Positions 44,761-55,681 of a stretch of 64,000 bases of DNA are shown one piece after another. The stretch is from Rhodobacteraceae bacterium IMCC1909 (GTDB taxonomy: Bacteria; Pseudomonadota; Alphaproteobacteria; Rhodobacterales; Rhodobacteraceae), in assembly GCA_030704425.1 (NCBI GenBank), contig JAPDHM010000002.1:310001-374000 (forward strand), in the 5' to 3' direction. The notes under the pieces are model-generated. The model saw only the letters and a program-made list of their open reading frames with translations. It was not told where the DNA came from and made no database searches. A program made the translations under genes and the position numbers. Every line of letters begins with the position of its first letter. Positions within the stretch are counted from its first letter, which is position 1.

Positions 44761-45760
44761 AGCGGATCCTTGGGTCTAAAAGGCCATAAAGCACATCAGC
44801 AATCAAATTAAACAGCACGATTAAAATTGCGAAAATGAAGGTCAAGGTTTGCACCATCGGCAGATCATTGGCCTGAATGGCGGTTATGAGCAATTGACCA
44901 ATTCCATTCACCTTGAAGACTTGCTCGGTAATGATCGCGCCACCAAAAATCGACGGCACTCCAAGGGCGATCACCGTCACCACTGGGATCATAGAATTGC
45001 GCAGAACATGAACCAAAACCACGCTGGCTTCGCTCAATCCTTTGGCGCGGGCGGTGCGCACATAGTCATGGCTAAGGTTGTCGAGCATCGAAGCGCGCAT
45101 GAAGCGGCTGATTTGGCTGGTGATCTGTAGAGCAAGAACCATAACCGGCAGGAACATCTGCCAAATCTGGACTTTAAAACTGGCCCAATCATCAACCACA
45201 TGCATCGTGTCATAGATCGACGGGAACCAACCCAGCTGCACCGAGAAAATCACAATAACCAAAACCCCAGAAAAAAACGGGGGCACAGAAAATCCGATCA
45301 TCGTGATGAAGGTTCCGGCTTGGTCGAAGATGGAATATTGCCGATAAGCAGAGATTATTCCAATCGGCAAGGCGATGAGAATACCCACCACATAGGCCAC
45401 ACCCACAACCCAAAGCGTTTGCGGTAAGCGCTGGATAACGATGTCAATCACCGGCGAGCGGGTTTGCCAAGAGATCACTCTGAGCTTCCCTTCTGCTAAG
45501 CCCGTGCCAAAAAGCGCATCAATGCCACTCAGCGGCTCTATCCAAAAAAATTGAATGATCCATTTGAAATATTGAATATGGATTGGCTGGCCGAGACCAA
45601 GCGCTTCGCGCATCTGTTGCTTGACCTCGGGCGGAACGGTCAAAGGCACCTGTGCCATAGGATCGCCTGGGGCCAATTGCAGTAATAAAAATATTACAAG
45701 GGAAATGAACAAAAGCGTCGGAACCGCTAGGACAAGACGACGGATGGTAAATGTTAGCAT
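44753..45760 (-). CDS. Peptide ABC transporter permease (DppB/OppB type)
   Basis: 335 residues. It starts with the DppB signature (LTFTIRRLVLAVPTLLFISL) and LAPGDPMAQVP, and its EAA loop is RTARAKGLSEASVVLVHVLR, near residue 228. The C-terminal FNLIADVLYGLLDPRIRYD is also typical. Six helices expected. Cotranscribed after the binding-protein gene (73 bases) and before the DppC-like gene. Confidence 0.92.
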   Translation of the reverse strand: MLTFTIRRLVLAVPTLLFISLVIFLLLQLAPGDPMAQVPLTVPPEVKQQMREALGLGQPIHIQYFKWIIQFFWIEPLSGIDALFGTGLAEGKLRVISWQTRSPVIDIVIQRLPQTLWVVGVAYVVGILIALPIGIISAYRQYSIFDQAGTFITMIGFSVPPFFSGVLVIVIFSVQLGWFPSIYDTMHVVDDWASFKVQIWQMFLPVMVLALQITSQISRFMRASMLDNLSHDYVRTARAKGLSEASVVLVHVLRNSMIPVVTVIALGVPSIFGGAIITEQVFKVNGIGQLLITAIQANDLPMVQTLTFIFAILIVLFNLIADVLYGLLDPRIRYD

Positions 45761-45833
45761 CGGCGATTTAGCTCATTTTCTTTAAAACAGTTGGTAAAGG
45801 GGCGCCCCACCCCGAGGCCGGGCGCCACAAAGT

Positions 45834-47543
45834 TTACTTCAAACGATGCCAATCGGCAGCATTCCAAAGTTCGCTGTCCCAAACATTCAAGACAACACCG
45901 CCCAAAGTATTGGCATGGGCAGACAAACGGCCCCGATGAACAAGTGGGATCATCGCGCCTTCAGCGACTGCCATATCATTCAGCTGGCGGGCAATGGATG
46001 CGCGCTCGCCGGCATCGGCTGTTGTGGCCAATTGCGCATGCAAGGCGTCATATTCCGCTGAACAGAAGCGTGAGATATTCTCACCCTGCCATTGTGAGGC
46101 AGGTGATGGCGCTTTGTCACACAAAAGGTTCGCGAGATAGGACTGAGGATCTGTGCCGTTAAAAGTATTGGCGTACATTTCCAAATCTGCATAGAACTTT
46201 TGGAATGTATCAGGTGATCCAGGGTCGCCACCAAAGAAGACAGACGCGCTGATGTTGCGCAATTCTGTATCAATACCAATCTCACTCCACCACTGTTTGA
46301 TCAGAGCTTGGAAGTCCTGACGCACAGCGTTTGTCGAAGTTTGATAAGTCATGCGCAGCGGCACACCATCTTTTTCGCGTACCCCGTCACCATCTGTGTC
46401 GACAATACCAGCCGCATCCAGCATCGCATTGGCACCCGCGATATCTTGGGTCGAGCAATCGAATGTGTCTGAATTCACAGCTGCTGGCGCCGGCACCCAG
46501 TTACAGGTCACTTTGCCCGCTTTTCCATAGCCAATTTCAACCAACAGCTCCCGATCAATCGCCAAGGACATCGCTTTGTAGACCGCAGGATCTTGCAGGT
46601 AAGGATGCGGACGGACCACCGCACGCTCATCAGGGCCCAGCGCTGGATCTGGGTTGGTGTGGTTGAGCATGATGCGCTCGACCAAAGGACCAAAGCCCGC
46701 CACAGGCGTGCCTTTACCCGCCGCCTCCATCTGCGCAATCACATCTGGTGCCAGCTGGAGGTTCCAAGCGTAGTCATATTCGCCGGTTTCCATAACAGAG
46801 CGACCCGCAGCCGCTGCATCGCCGCCACCTTTAAAGGTGACTTTGGCAAAGGCCGGCTTGCCCGCTTCGCGGTAGTTGTCATTCGCCGATAGAACAATCA
46901 CGTCATTGGGACGAAATTCTTCAACCACATATGCACCAGTGCCGATGGGGTTAAAGTTCTCTTCGGTACATTCGGAGGCCTTTGCGCCGACACAATCAGC
47001 AAATTGCGCCGCTTGCAAAATCGGGCTTTCACCGCCCACAAAGGGCCCGTAGGGGAACGGTGTTTGCTGTTCAAAATTCACCACAACGGTCTGTGCATCT
47101 GGTGTGTCCACAGAGCTGACGCCATTGAATTTTGTCACCTGCGCACAGCCACCATCTGGATCGGTGCAATATTCATAGGTGAACTTCACATCCGCAGAGG
47201 TGAAGGGCGTACCGTCAGACCACATGATACCAGGCGTGATGTTCCAGGTGATGGAGGTGAGATCTGCGCTAACGCCGCCATTGGCCACAGTCGGAACACT
47301 GTCCACGAGCCAAGGCACCAATTCACCTTTTTCATTGTACCGCGCTAGAGGCTCGATCACCAAAGACGCGCTTTCCACGTCCTTTGTGCCGCCTGACAAA
47401 AATGGATTTAGAATCGACGGCGCTTGCCAATAGATAATCTTGACTTCGCCATCTCTTCCCCGGGCTTCATGGCCATCGGCCACTGCCATTGTGCTCATCC
47501 CAACCAGCGCTGCTGATCCGAACATGAGTGCAATATGTTTCAT
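45834..47543 (-). CDS. Peptide ABC transporter substrate-binding protein
   Basis: Periplasmic family-5 (DppA/OppA) binding protein, 569 residues with a signal peptide (HIALMFGSAALVGMSTMAVA) and GGGAG-type ribosome site GGGAGAG upstream. Core blocks include WQAPSILNPFLSGGTKDVES, the PLARYNEKGELVPWLVDSVP segment, and TPGIMWSDGTPFTSADVKFT. First gene of the minus-strand arm of the divergent transporter. The specific ligand is unknown; the amidohydrolase on the other arm suggests peptides or N-acyl amino acids. Confidence 0.93.
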   Translation of the reverse strand: MKHIALMFGSAALVGMSTMAVADGHEARGRDGEVKIIYWQAPSILNPFLSGGTKDVESASLVIEPLARYNEKGELVPWLVDSVPTVANGGVSADLTSITWNITPGIMWSDGTPFTSADVKFTYEYCTDPDGGCAQVTKFNGVSSVDTPDAQTVVVNFEQQTPFPYGPFVGGESPILQAAQFADCVGAKASECTEENFNPIGTGAYVVEEFRPNDVIVLSANDNYREAGKPAFAKVTFKGGGDAAAAGRSVMETGEYDYAWNLQLAPDVIAQMEAAGKGTPVAGFGPLVERIMLNHTNPDPALGPDERAVVRPHPYLQDPAVYKAMSLAIDRELLVEIGYGKAGKVTCNWVPAPAAVNSDTFDCSTQDIAGANAMLDAAGIVDTDGDGVREKDGVPLRMTYQTSTNAVRQDFQALIKQWWSEIGIDTELRNISASVFFGGDPGSPDTFQKFYADLEMYANTFNGTDPQSYLANLLCDKAPSPASQWQGENISRFCSAEYDALHAQLATTADAGERASIARQLNDMAVAEGAMIPLVHRGRLSAHANTLGGVVLNVWDSELWNAADWHRLK

Positions 47544-47606
47544 GTTTCTCTCCCTTACATATCGTGTCTGCGGGAATTTATTTCAAAAAGTATTTCACAA
47601 CATTTA

Positions 47607-47694
47607 GAAAAATTCATATCGAATTTTTTCAGAAAAATACCGTCCGCATTCCCGTCGTGACCTCATCAACAACTGGCTTGACCAAAAAATCAAG
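47607..47694. promoter_or_regulatory. Inverted repeats in the divergent transporter control region
   Basis: Between the binding-protein and ATPase genes (47544-47815) lie GAAAAATTC-ATATC-GAATTTTTTC (47607-47630) and CTTGA-N8-TCAAG (47677-47694). They sit where divergent promoters must lie, so they may be operator sites. No regulator gene is adjacent. The rest of the gap is AT-rich with no gene. Confidence 0.4.
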
Positions 47695-47815
47695 TATTTT
47701 TAACTAGACAAGTACCAGTACCAAACGCAGAATGACCCCAATGGGAGCCAATACACAGCTGGGAAAATTGTGTTTAATTCTTTAAAAATATGAACGATTA
47801 CCCGATGAGGTTTTG

Positions 47816-49627
47816 ATGTTAGATCATCCGATTGCGCGTTTTGAAAACTTGAAAGTGGAGTTTCAAACTCAAGATGGGCCAGTCGAAGCCGTAAAAGGGG
47901 TGAGCTTTGACATCGCAGCCGGAGAGACTGTGGCCATCGTTGGCGAAAGCGGTTCAGGCAAATCTGTATCATCCCTCAGCCTCATGCGCCTTGTGGAATA
48001 TGGCGGCGGAGAAATTTCAGACGGCCGGTTATTGTTCGACCGTGGCGCTGCCGGGCAGATTGATTTGCGTAGGATAGATCCAAAAGACATGCGCGCCATT
48101 CGTGGCCGCGAGATTGGTATGATTTTCCAAGAACCCATGACCTCCCTCAACCCGGTCTTCACCATTGGGCGACAGCTTATGGAAGGTTTGCGGCTGCATA
48201 TGGGCCTAAGCAAGGCGGCCGCCCGCAGCCGCGCAATTGACCTATTGCGGCAAGTGCGAATTCCCGAACCCGAGCGGCGGCTCGGTCAGTATCCACATGA
48301 ATTGTCCGGCGGCATGCGCCAAAGGGTGGTCATCGCCATGGCGCTCGCCTGCGAACCCCGACTCTTGATTGCAGATGAGCCAACCACCGCTCTGGATGTC
48401 ACCATTCAGGCTGAAATTCTCGGGCTGATGAACAAGTTGAAAAAGGAGACTGGCACGGCTGTGATGTTCATCACGCATGATATGGCCGTGGTGGCACAGA
48501 TGGCCGATCGCGTTGTGGTGATGTTTCGCGGTGAGAAAGTCGAGGAAGGCCTCGTCGAGGATATTTTTGAGAACCCACAGCACCCCTACACGCAAAACTT
48601 ACTCGCCGCTGTGCCCAAGCTGGGTGAAATGCGTGGCCAGCCTACCCCCAAACCTCTCAGCTTAATTGGCCAGCCGGAAAAATCGCTGATAGGCTCGGTT
48701 CCCCCCACAGAGGAAGTCCTGCTCGATGTGCGCAATCTGACCACGCGCTTTAACGTGAAAGGCGGCTTTTTTCGCCGCACGGTTGCACGGGTGCATGCTT
48801 TGGAGAATGTTTCGTTTTCTATCAAGAAAGGTGCCACCCTCAGCTTGGTTGGCGAGTCTGGGTCCGGAAAATCGACCTGTGGCCGCTCAATTCTACGTTT
48901 AGAGGAGCCACAATCAGGCTCCATCAAGCTCGGCAATACGGATGTCTTGGCACTGGGTTCGGCCGGCCTTCGCGAAGCGCGGCGTGATATGCAAATGGTG
49001 TTTCAGGACCCTTTTGCATCCTTGAATCCCCAAATGACCCTGGCCGATCAAGTCGCTGAGCCTATGAAGAATTACAATATGGCTCAGGGCTCCGAATTAA
49101 TGGATCGCGTGGCAGGTTTATTCGATAGGGTCGAATTGCCCCGCGCGTTCATGCGACGCTTTCCCCATGAGCTGTCCGGAGGCCAACGCCAACGCATCGC
49201 CATCGCCCGCGCCTTGGCATTAAACCCCAAACTTCTGATTGCCGATGAGGCCGTTAGCGCGCTGGATGTCTCTGTTCAAGCGCAGGTCTTGAACCTTATG
49301 TTAGAGCTGCAGGCCGAGCTTGGTATCTCCATGCTCTTCATCAGCCACGATATGGCGGTGGTTGAACGCGTCAGCCATCACGTTGCAGTCATGTATTTGG
49401 GACGGATCGTCGAGATCGGCACGCGCCAAGAAGTTTTCGAGGACCCCAGACATGATTACACCAAAACGCTTATGTCAGCGGTGCCCGTAGCAGACCCGCG
49501 TCAAAGAACCTTGAAGGCAGACTTCGAAAGTAAACCGATCCCTTCCCCTATTCATCCGCTCGATTATGATCCTGGCCCAACCGAATACACGCATTTAGGC
49601 GGCCAGCATTATATTCTGAACTCGTAA
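47816..49627 (+). CDS. Two-domain peptide ABC transporter ATPase (DppD-DppF fusion type)
   Basis: 603 residues with two full ATPase domains joined in one chain. Domain 1 has Walker [14 protein letters not shown] near 44-56, [15 protein letters not shown] and Walker [14 protein letters not shown]. Domain 2 has [28 protein letters not shown] and [13 protein letters not shown]; its Walker B has Ala where Pro is usual. Each domain ends with the oligopeptide C-terminal segment ([12 protein letters not shown] and [12 protein letters not shown]). GAGG lies upstream of the ATG, and the adjacent TTG is not needed. Energises the permeases at 43.8-45.8 kb. The M20 amidohydrolase follows after 14 bases. 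Confidence 0.93.
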   Translation: MLDHPIARFENLKVEFQTQDGPVEAVKGVSFDIAAGETVAIVGESGSGKSVSSLSLMRLVEYGGGEISDGRLLFDRGAAGQIDLRRIDPKDMRAIRGREIGMIFQEPMTSLNPVFTIGRQLMEGLRLHMGLSKAAARSRAIDLLRQVRIPEPERRLGQYPHELSGGMRQRVVIAMALACEPRLLIADEPTTALDVTIQAEILGLMNKLKKETGTAVMFITHDMAVVAQMADRVVVMFRGEKVEEGLVEDIFENPQHPYTQNLLAAVPKLGEMRGQPTPKPLSLIGQPEKSLIGSVPPTEEVLLDVRNLTTRFNVKGGFFRRTVARVHALENVSFSIKKGATLSLVGESGSGKSTCGRSILRLEEPQSGSIKLGNTDVLALGSAGLREARRDMQMVFQDPFASLNPQMTLADQVAEPMKNYNMAQGSELMDRVAGLFDRVELPRAFMRRFPHELSGGQRQRIAIARALALNPKLLIADEAVSALDVSVQAQVLNLMLELQAELGISMLFISHDMAVVERVSHHVAVMYLGRIVEIGTRQEVFEDPRHDYTKTLMSAVPVADPRQRTLKADFESKPIPSPIHPLDYDPGPTEYTHLGGQHYILNS

Positions 49628-49641
49628 ACCAGAGGTGCCCT

Positions 49642-50808
49642 ATGGCCATACGCAATCGCTTTTCAGAACTGTTACCCGAGATCACCGCTTGGCGGCGTGA
49701 CATTCACGAAAATCCTGAGCTTTTGTTCGAGACCCACCGCACATCACAATTTGTCGCAGATCGGCTTGCCGAATTTGGCTGTGATGAAATCGTAACAGGC
49801 ATCGGCCGTACGGGCGTTGTGGCGCTCATTAAAGGGCGCTCCGACAGCAAGGGTAAAGTAGTGGGACTGCGGGCCGATATGGACGCGCTGCCGATAGAGG
49901 AGGCCACTGGGCTGCCCTATGCCTCCAAAACCCCCGGTGTGATGCATGCCTGCGGCCATGATGGTCACACGGCGATGCTGCTGGGGGCTGCAAAATATCT
50001 CGCCGAAACCCGCAATTTTGATGGAACCGTGGCGGTGATCTTTCAGCCAGCCGAAGAAGGCGGCGGTGGCGGGCTCGAAATGTGCAAAGACGGCATGATG
50101 GAACGGTTTGGCATCGACGAAGTCTACGGCATGCACAATTGGCCGGGCCGACCCATCGGAACCTTCGCCATTCGCCCCGGTCCGTTCTTTGCCGCAACCG
50201 ATACGTTTGAAATTGTCATGGAGGGCAAGGGCGGCCATGCGGCCAAACCCAATGAAACGGTAGATTCTATTGTTATGGCCGCTCAATGCGTCACCGCTTT
50301 GCAAACCATTGTCGCCCGAAACGCCGATCCAGTGGAGCAAATCGTCGTCTCAGTGACCTCATTTGAAAGCTCATCAAAAGCCTTTAATGTCATCCCGCAG
50401 TCCGTCACATTGCGCGGCACCGTGCGCACATTGATCCCCGAAATGCGAGCGCTCGGACGCGACCGGATAAATGATATTTGCACCCATACGGCGGCTGTCT
50501 TCGGCGGCGTAGCACATATCACCTATACGGAGGGCTACCCCGCCACAGTCAATCATGAAGCGGAAACCAAATTCGCCGCCGAGGCCGCCGCGACTGTCTC
50601 AGGGGAGTGCGATTTTGCACCTCTGGTCATGGGCGGTGAAGATTTTTCCTATATGCTTGAAGAACGCCCTGGCGCATATATCCTTATGGGCAACGGCGAC
50701 GGCGCCAGCGTGCATCACCCGGAATATAACTTCAATGATGAGGCCATTCCTGCTGGCTGCTCCTGGTGGGTGGAAATGGCTGAAACCCGTCTTGGCACGG
50801 CGCAATAG
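49642..50808 (+). CDS. M20-family amidohydrolase (hippurate hydrolase/N-acyl-amino-acid type)
   Basis: 388 residues, dinuclear-metal hydrolase acting on N-acyl amino acids or similar amides. Metal-ligand motifs are MHACGHDGHTAMLLG near 97-111 and FQPAEEGGGGG near 134-144, and a late His in VHHPEYNFND. The dimerisation domain (residues about 180-290) is intact. It is cotranscribed with the peptide transporter ATPase, which suggests the imported substrate is an amide-linked amino acid or peptide that it then cleaves. AGAGG precedes the ATG. Confidence 0.93.
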   Translation: MAIRNRFSELLPEITAWRRDIHENPELLFETHRTSQFVADRLAEFGCDEIVTGIGRTGVVALIKGRSDSKGKVVGLRADMDALPIEEATGLPYASKTPGVMHACGHDGHTAMLLGAAKYLAETRNFDGTVAVIFQPAEEGGGGGLEMCKDGMMERFGIDEVYGMHNWPGRPIGTFAIRPGPFFAATDTFEIVMEGKGGHAAKPNETVDSIVMAAQCVTALQTIVARNADPVEQIVVSVTSFESSSKAFNVIPQSVTLRGTVRTLIPEMRALGRDRINDICTHTAAVFGGVAHITYTEGYPATVNHEAETKFAAEAAATVSGECDFAPLVMGGEDFSYMLEERPGAYILMGNGDGASVHHPEYNFNDEAIPAGCSWWVEMAETRLGTAQ

Positions 50809-50964
50809 CGCGGCATTAGCCGACCGTTTGACAAAAACGTGCATTGGCCGCAAACTCTGGAATTTGCACGGAAATTTATTTCCAATCCCAAAAAATGCCG
50901 TTAAGGTGTTTTGATATTTATATAGTCTAACACTCTAAATTATTTATTTATTTTAGGCCATCTC

Positions 50965-52288
50965 ATGCTGCTCTTTTTTCTGCGCCGCGTCTGCGTTCTG
51001 ACCTGTTTTGCAACGCTGTTTTTCATGCTGTCCTCCCCTTTGCACGCAGATTTGACCACAGCGCGCATTGCCGTCCAATCAAGACAGTTTCAGCTGGCCT
51101 TAGCACAGGCGGAAATCTTGCCGCGACCCATCCCTTCGACAGCGCCATGATCGCTGCCCGGGCTCATGTTGAGCTGGGACAGTTTGGGAAAGCCCAGAGA
51201 TCCGCCACGCACGCGCAGGCCTTGGCGCCAAAACTGGCGGCACCTCGCATCCTAAAAGCCCTCGCGCTGCACGGCCTGGGCAAACCACGGCGGGCCATGT
51301 TTCAGCTGCGCCGCGCCCTGGATCTCAGCATAGAGCGAAATGAGCGGATCACGGCCACCCTCCTCTTTCAACAGATACAAGCGGGCTTGACGGAAAAAAT
51401 ATCTGGCGGCCTCGACATCGCCCCCTCAAGCAATATCAACAAGATTTCCTATTCGACCACTCACACATCGATCAACCCGCTCACCGGCACTTTGCAAACC
51501 ATACCTTGGACAGCCAATGGACCCCAACGCAGCGGGTCCGGCCTACGGCTCTGGAGTGGGTTGAGCTATGCCCTGCCCAAGACGCAATTGGGCACGCAGC
51601 TTTCAAGCTCAATCTATCAACAGATATTTATAATGAGCCGCGTTTCAATCGCAGCTCCTTGAGCATCAATCATAAGCTCGTATTCACTCCAGCCGCGCAA
51701 CATCAAACCACTTTAACGCAAGCCTTCACTGCCGTTCACCAATTCAACGCCCTTGAATCACGGATATTTTCTTCAAGCTGGTCACGGCGCTATGCGCTTC
51801 ACGATCCTCAAAACCCCCGACAAATTGCCCTGCGTGATTGGTCCCTCGGCGCAGATATCATCACGCGCCCAGATGGCAAAGACAGCCGGGTGCTGAAAAC
51901 CAGCTTGCGCCACTATTGGCCCTCCAGCTCATCGAACCAATTTAATCTTGGCCTTGGCTACACAAATCGGTTTTCCGACGCTGCTGATGTGGGAAATCAG
52001 GAGATTAAAATCGATCTTGGATGGCAGCCAATTTTCCAGACATCGCCCTATGTCCGGAATTTCAATGTCTCGCTGTCCTTCGCAAAATGGAAAGATCTGG
52101 AGATCACTTTCCCAGAAAAGAGACGCGTGCGTGAACGCAAAATTTCATTGAACCTGAGCAATCCGAATGTGAGCTATTTTGGCCTAACCCCTTCGCTCAA
52201 TTACACATTTCTTGATCGTGACGCCAATATCGAAATGTTCCGCGTCCGCAGTCATGATATGTTCATTGGGCTGACAAATGCGTTTTAG
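50965..52288 (+). pseudogene. Frameshifted outer-membrane porin-like gene (DUF560/SLAM-type)
   Basis: One ancestral gene of about 440 codons spread over three frames. Frame A (50965-) gives a signal peptide (TCFATLFFMLSSPLHA) and the start of a TPR-like region. The protein continues in a second frame from about 51110-51120 (AATHPFDSAMIAARAHVELG), and in a third from about 51618-51630 (IYNEPRFNRSSLSINHKLVF), ending in a beta-barrel with C-terminal ...GLTNAF. Each shift is minus one base, as from single-base deletions. A TPR front and a beta-barrel with final Phe fit the DUF560 surface-lipoprotein-export family. Both breaks lie in otherwise clean coding sequence, so decay is recent, or the frame slips reflect sequencing error. 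Confidence 0.75.
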
Positions 52289-52343
52289 AGAATGTTCTAT
52301 ACATGCCTTACGTGAAGCAATAACTAAAACCTTGGTGGAAAAC

Positions 52344-52419
52344 TGGCAGGGGCTGAGGGACTCGAACCCACGACCCTCGGTTTTGGAGACCGATGCTCTA
52401 CCAACTGAGCTAAACCCCT
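52344..52419 (-). tRNA. tRNA-Trp (anticodon CCA)
   Basis: A 76-base cloverleaf including encoded CCA (complement of 52344-52346). Acceptor stem AGGGGTT/AGCCCCT closes with one G-U pair, the D-loop has AGCTCAGTTGGTAGAGC, the anticodon loop is CTCCAAA, and the T-arm is GTGGGTTCGAGTCCC. Lies just downstream of tuf on the same strand, but separated from it by a terminator. Confidence 0.97.
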
Positions 52420-52432
52420 GCAACTGAGAGGG

Positions 52433-52461
52433 TGATTACGCATAAATGCGCGCCATTGCAA
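52433..52461 (-). promoter_or_regulatory. Candidate promoter for tRNA-Trp
   Basis: On the minus strand TTGCAA (52461-52456), a 17-base spacer, and TAATCA (52438-52433), about 13 bases before the tRNA. The tuf terminator upstream means an own promoter is needed. Confidence 0.4.
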
Positions 52462-52529
52462 GGGGCCGATTGCGGGATCTGAGCGTGAAATGTAGATTTT
52501 TCCACAATGTCTTGCACGCGAGGCGCCAC

Positions 52530-52556
52530 GAAAAAGGGCGGCCCGAAGGCCGCCCT
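52530..52556 (-). terminator. Intrinsic terminator of tuf
   Basis: On the minus strand a nine-base GC-rich stem (AGGGCGGCC with GGCCGCCCT), a four-base TTCG loop, then TTTTTC. Positioned 24 bases after the tuf stop. Confidence 0.9.
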
Positions 52557-52579
52557 AATACGATAAATCCAAAACAGAA

Positions 52580-53755
<1,176 letters not shown>

Positions 53756-53814
53756 GGGTGGGCAGCCTTATATGTTAAAGGGGGCACGGGGCCCGCGATT
53801 GTGATATGGCCGGG

Positions 53815-53843
53815 CAAATATTGGAGAGTGCGGCGAAAATCAA
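53815..53843 (-). promoter_or_regulatory. Candidate tuf promoter
   Basis: Minus-strand TTGATT (53843-53838), a 17-base spacer and TATTTG (53820-53815), about 60 bases before tuf. The bases after the -10 are GC-rich (GCCCGGCC), as in stringently controlled promoters. Confidence 0.4.
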
Positions 53844-53874
53844 GACCCTTGTTGCAAAGCCGTCAAACCCACGT

Positions 53875-54471
53875 TCACTCGCTGGTGATTTGGCCCGAGC
53901 TCTCAGGCGCTTCATCGGGTAAAATGACAATGGTATCGGGTCCGTCAAACCAAGGCTGTATGCGCAGCCATTCTTCGGTTTTTCTTGCGGCTTGCTCGGC
54001 GAGATCTTGCATTTGCTGCGCGCGGCTGCGGGTGAAGCCCGAACCCAAAATGGATCCACCGGTGAGCCGTTCAATCACCGTTATTTGATGCGGCTCCTCT
54101 GTGAGGACTTTGCCCGTATGATCCTCAACCACGATGACTGTGAAAATCAAGATAGACTTCGGCGCGGCAAAAAATGGAATGCTCGGCTTGGCCAAGACAT
54201 ATCCGCCCGCTGTGATGCCCAGGTGGTAATAGGATCCGCCTTCAAATCTCGAGAAGCGCTCTTTAAAGGCCGGGTCCAGGGCCTGCATCCATTCCTCACG
54301 GCTGGCGCTGCGTGACAGCGGGCCTTTGGCCAATTGCGCCTCGGCACGTGGCACCATTTGTCCCAATCTAAAATTCCCAATGGGCACAGTCTCTTCGGCC
54401 AGATCGTGCGTCGGGGCCGCACAGGCCGCAGATAAGAGCACCAAAACGACCGAAACAAAACGCATTAACAT
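53875..54471 (-). CDS. Uncharacterised lipoprotein
   Basis: 198 residues from the ATG at 54469-54471, which is preceded by AAGGA. The signal peptide ends in a lipobox (LLSAAC, Cys at 17), so it is a lipid-anchored envelope protein. The mature part has an N-terminal FRLGQMVPRAEAQL segment and a C-terminal helical region ending in a proline- and acid-rich tail. A conserved-looking VVEDHTGKVLTEEP stretch lies centrally. No family recognised. Follows the M48 protease gene by 73 bases on the same strand. Confidence 0.75.
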   Translation of the reverse strand: MLMRFVSVVLVLLSAACAAPTHDLAEETVPIGNFRLGQMVPRAEAQLAKGPLSRSASREEWMQALDPAFKERFSRFEGGSYYHLGITAGGYVLAKPSIPFFAAPKSILIFTVIVVEDHTGKVLTEEPHQITVIERLTGGSILGSGFTRSRAQQMQDLAEQAARKTEEWLRIQPWFDGPDTIVILPDEAPESSGQITSE

Positions 54472-54544
54472 ATCAGATCCTTTTATCGCCCAATCTGCTA
54501 ACAAGCCCACACCTGCATGGCAATATAAAGACGGCAACCCTGCC

Positions 54545-55681
54545 CTATTTGGCACAAATCTGTTGGATGGCTTGCCACTCTTGTGATGAAACACTCTTTT
54601 GGTAACTCCGCGCCGTCTGCACGGCTTCTCGGGCATGGGCGGCGCGCTCGGCACTGGGTGGATGGGAGCTGATCCACCCCATGCCAAAGACAGGATCCCC
54701 CATCTCCTCAAGCAACAGTTCGAAAAATTCTGCCAATGCCTCTGGGGACACGCCCGCCTTGGCCAGTTGCGCCAGGGCGAAATCATCAGCCCGAGCCTCA
54801 ACAGCGCGAGAGTTTTTAGCCGCAATCAACGTCTCCCCAGCAAGGGCCAAGACGGTCCCGCCAGTGGCATCTCCCAGGACCAGCGACAGCAAACCCGCCG
54901 TACCTGCCGCGCGCAATGCTTGTACAATTGGATCTCTTTGCGCCACATGGCCCAGCTCATGGGCCAAGACCGCAGCCAAGTGTTCTGGCGCCTCAGCGAT
55001 TTCAATCAAGCCGCGCATCACGATGATATGCCCGCCGGGTAGGGCAAAGGCGTTGACCATCTCATTATCCACTACGCCCACTTGTATGGGATAAGGAAAC
55101 TCTTGCCCTTGCTGCAACGCCTGCACCATCTGCTCCAAAGCCATTTGCCCCTCGGAATTGGTGCAGTGCCAATCGCCAGCCTCTTGCTCTGAAAACACGC
55201 GCTCGATTTGTCGTAAGACGGCACTGCCAACTTTGGCTTCCCGTTCCGGCGGGATCAAAACGGCCAATTGCTCGGCCAGGGCCGGAACAATGACAAAGAT
55301 CATGAGCGCAACCGCCGCCACGCTGGCCCCGATCCAAACCCCAATTTTCCCCCAGGTTCGGCCCGTGACGGTGGTCTTGGTGAGGTTCGGGCAAGCGGCT
55401 TTGATCTCTGAAATCGCACGCGCATTGCTCAGAACAATGCGCGCCTCACCCGGATCCACTGCCCCCGAGCATAGAACCAACCCACCCCCTGCATCATCGC
55501 GCAATTGTCGCAACGTCTCCAAAGGCCAAATATCCAATTCTGCGCCGGAGCTGTCATGGATGGTCAAACGCCAGCTCTCAACATCAAGCGAGACAAAAAC
55601 CTGCCGACGCTGTGCTGAGAGCCCGTCAAAATATCGCGCATCCACCCATGTGAAAGCCACCTTAGAATGCCCCACCGACAT
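54545..55681 (-). CDS. M48-family membrane metalloprotease
   Basis: 378 residues. Metal site HELGH (in VLAHELGHVAQRDP) plus the downstream glutamate in AVEARADDFAL form the zinc motif of M48 peptidases. The first 110 residues are an unrelated cytoplasmic-looking domain, then a membrane helix (IGASVAAVALMIFVIVPALA) leads to the protease domain; this N-terminal addition is not in Loip/BepA. The exact start is not certain; the ATG at 55679-55681 gives the best start. It overlaps the DUF898 gene by 20 bases. Confidence 0.82.
   Translation of the reverse strand: MSVGHSKVAFTWVDARYFDGLSAQRRQVFVSLDVESWRLTIHDSSGAELDIWPLETLRQLRDDAGGGLVLCSGAVDPGEARIVLSNARAISEIKAACPNLTKTTVTGRTWGKIGVWIGASVAAVALMIFVIVPALAEQLAVLIPPEREAKVGSAVLRQIERVFSEQEAGDWHCTNSEGQMALEQMVQALQQGQEFPYPIQVGVVDNEMVNAFALPGGHIIVMRGLIEIAEAPEHLAAVLAHELGHVAQRDPIVQALRAAGTAGLLSLVLGDATGGTVLALAGETLIAAKNSRAVEARADDFALAQLAKAGVSPEALAEFFELLLEEMGDPVFGMGWISSHPPSAERAAHAREAVQTARSYQKSVSSQEWQAIQQICAK

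Noticed and set aside
50870-50883. GGAAA-TTTA-TTTCC inverted repeat after the amidohydrolase gene
   Set aside because: Stem too short and AT-rich, and no T run follows; not a convincing terminator.
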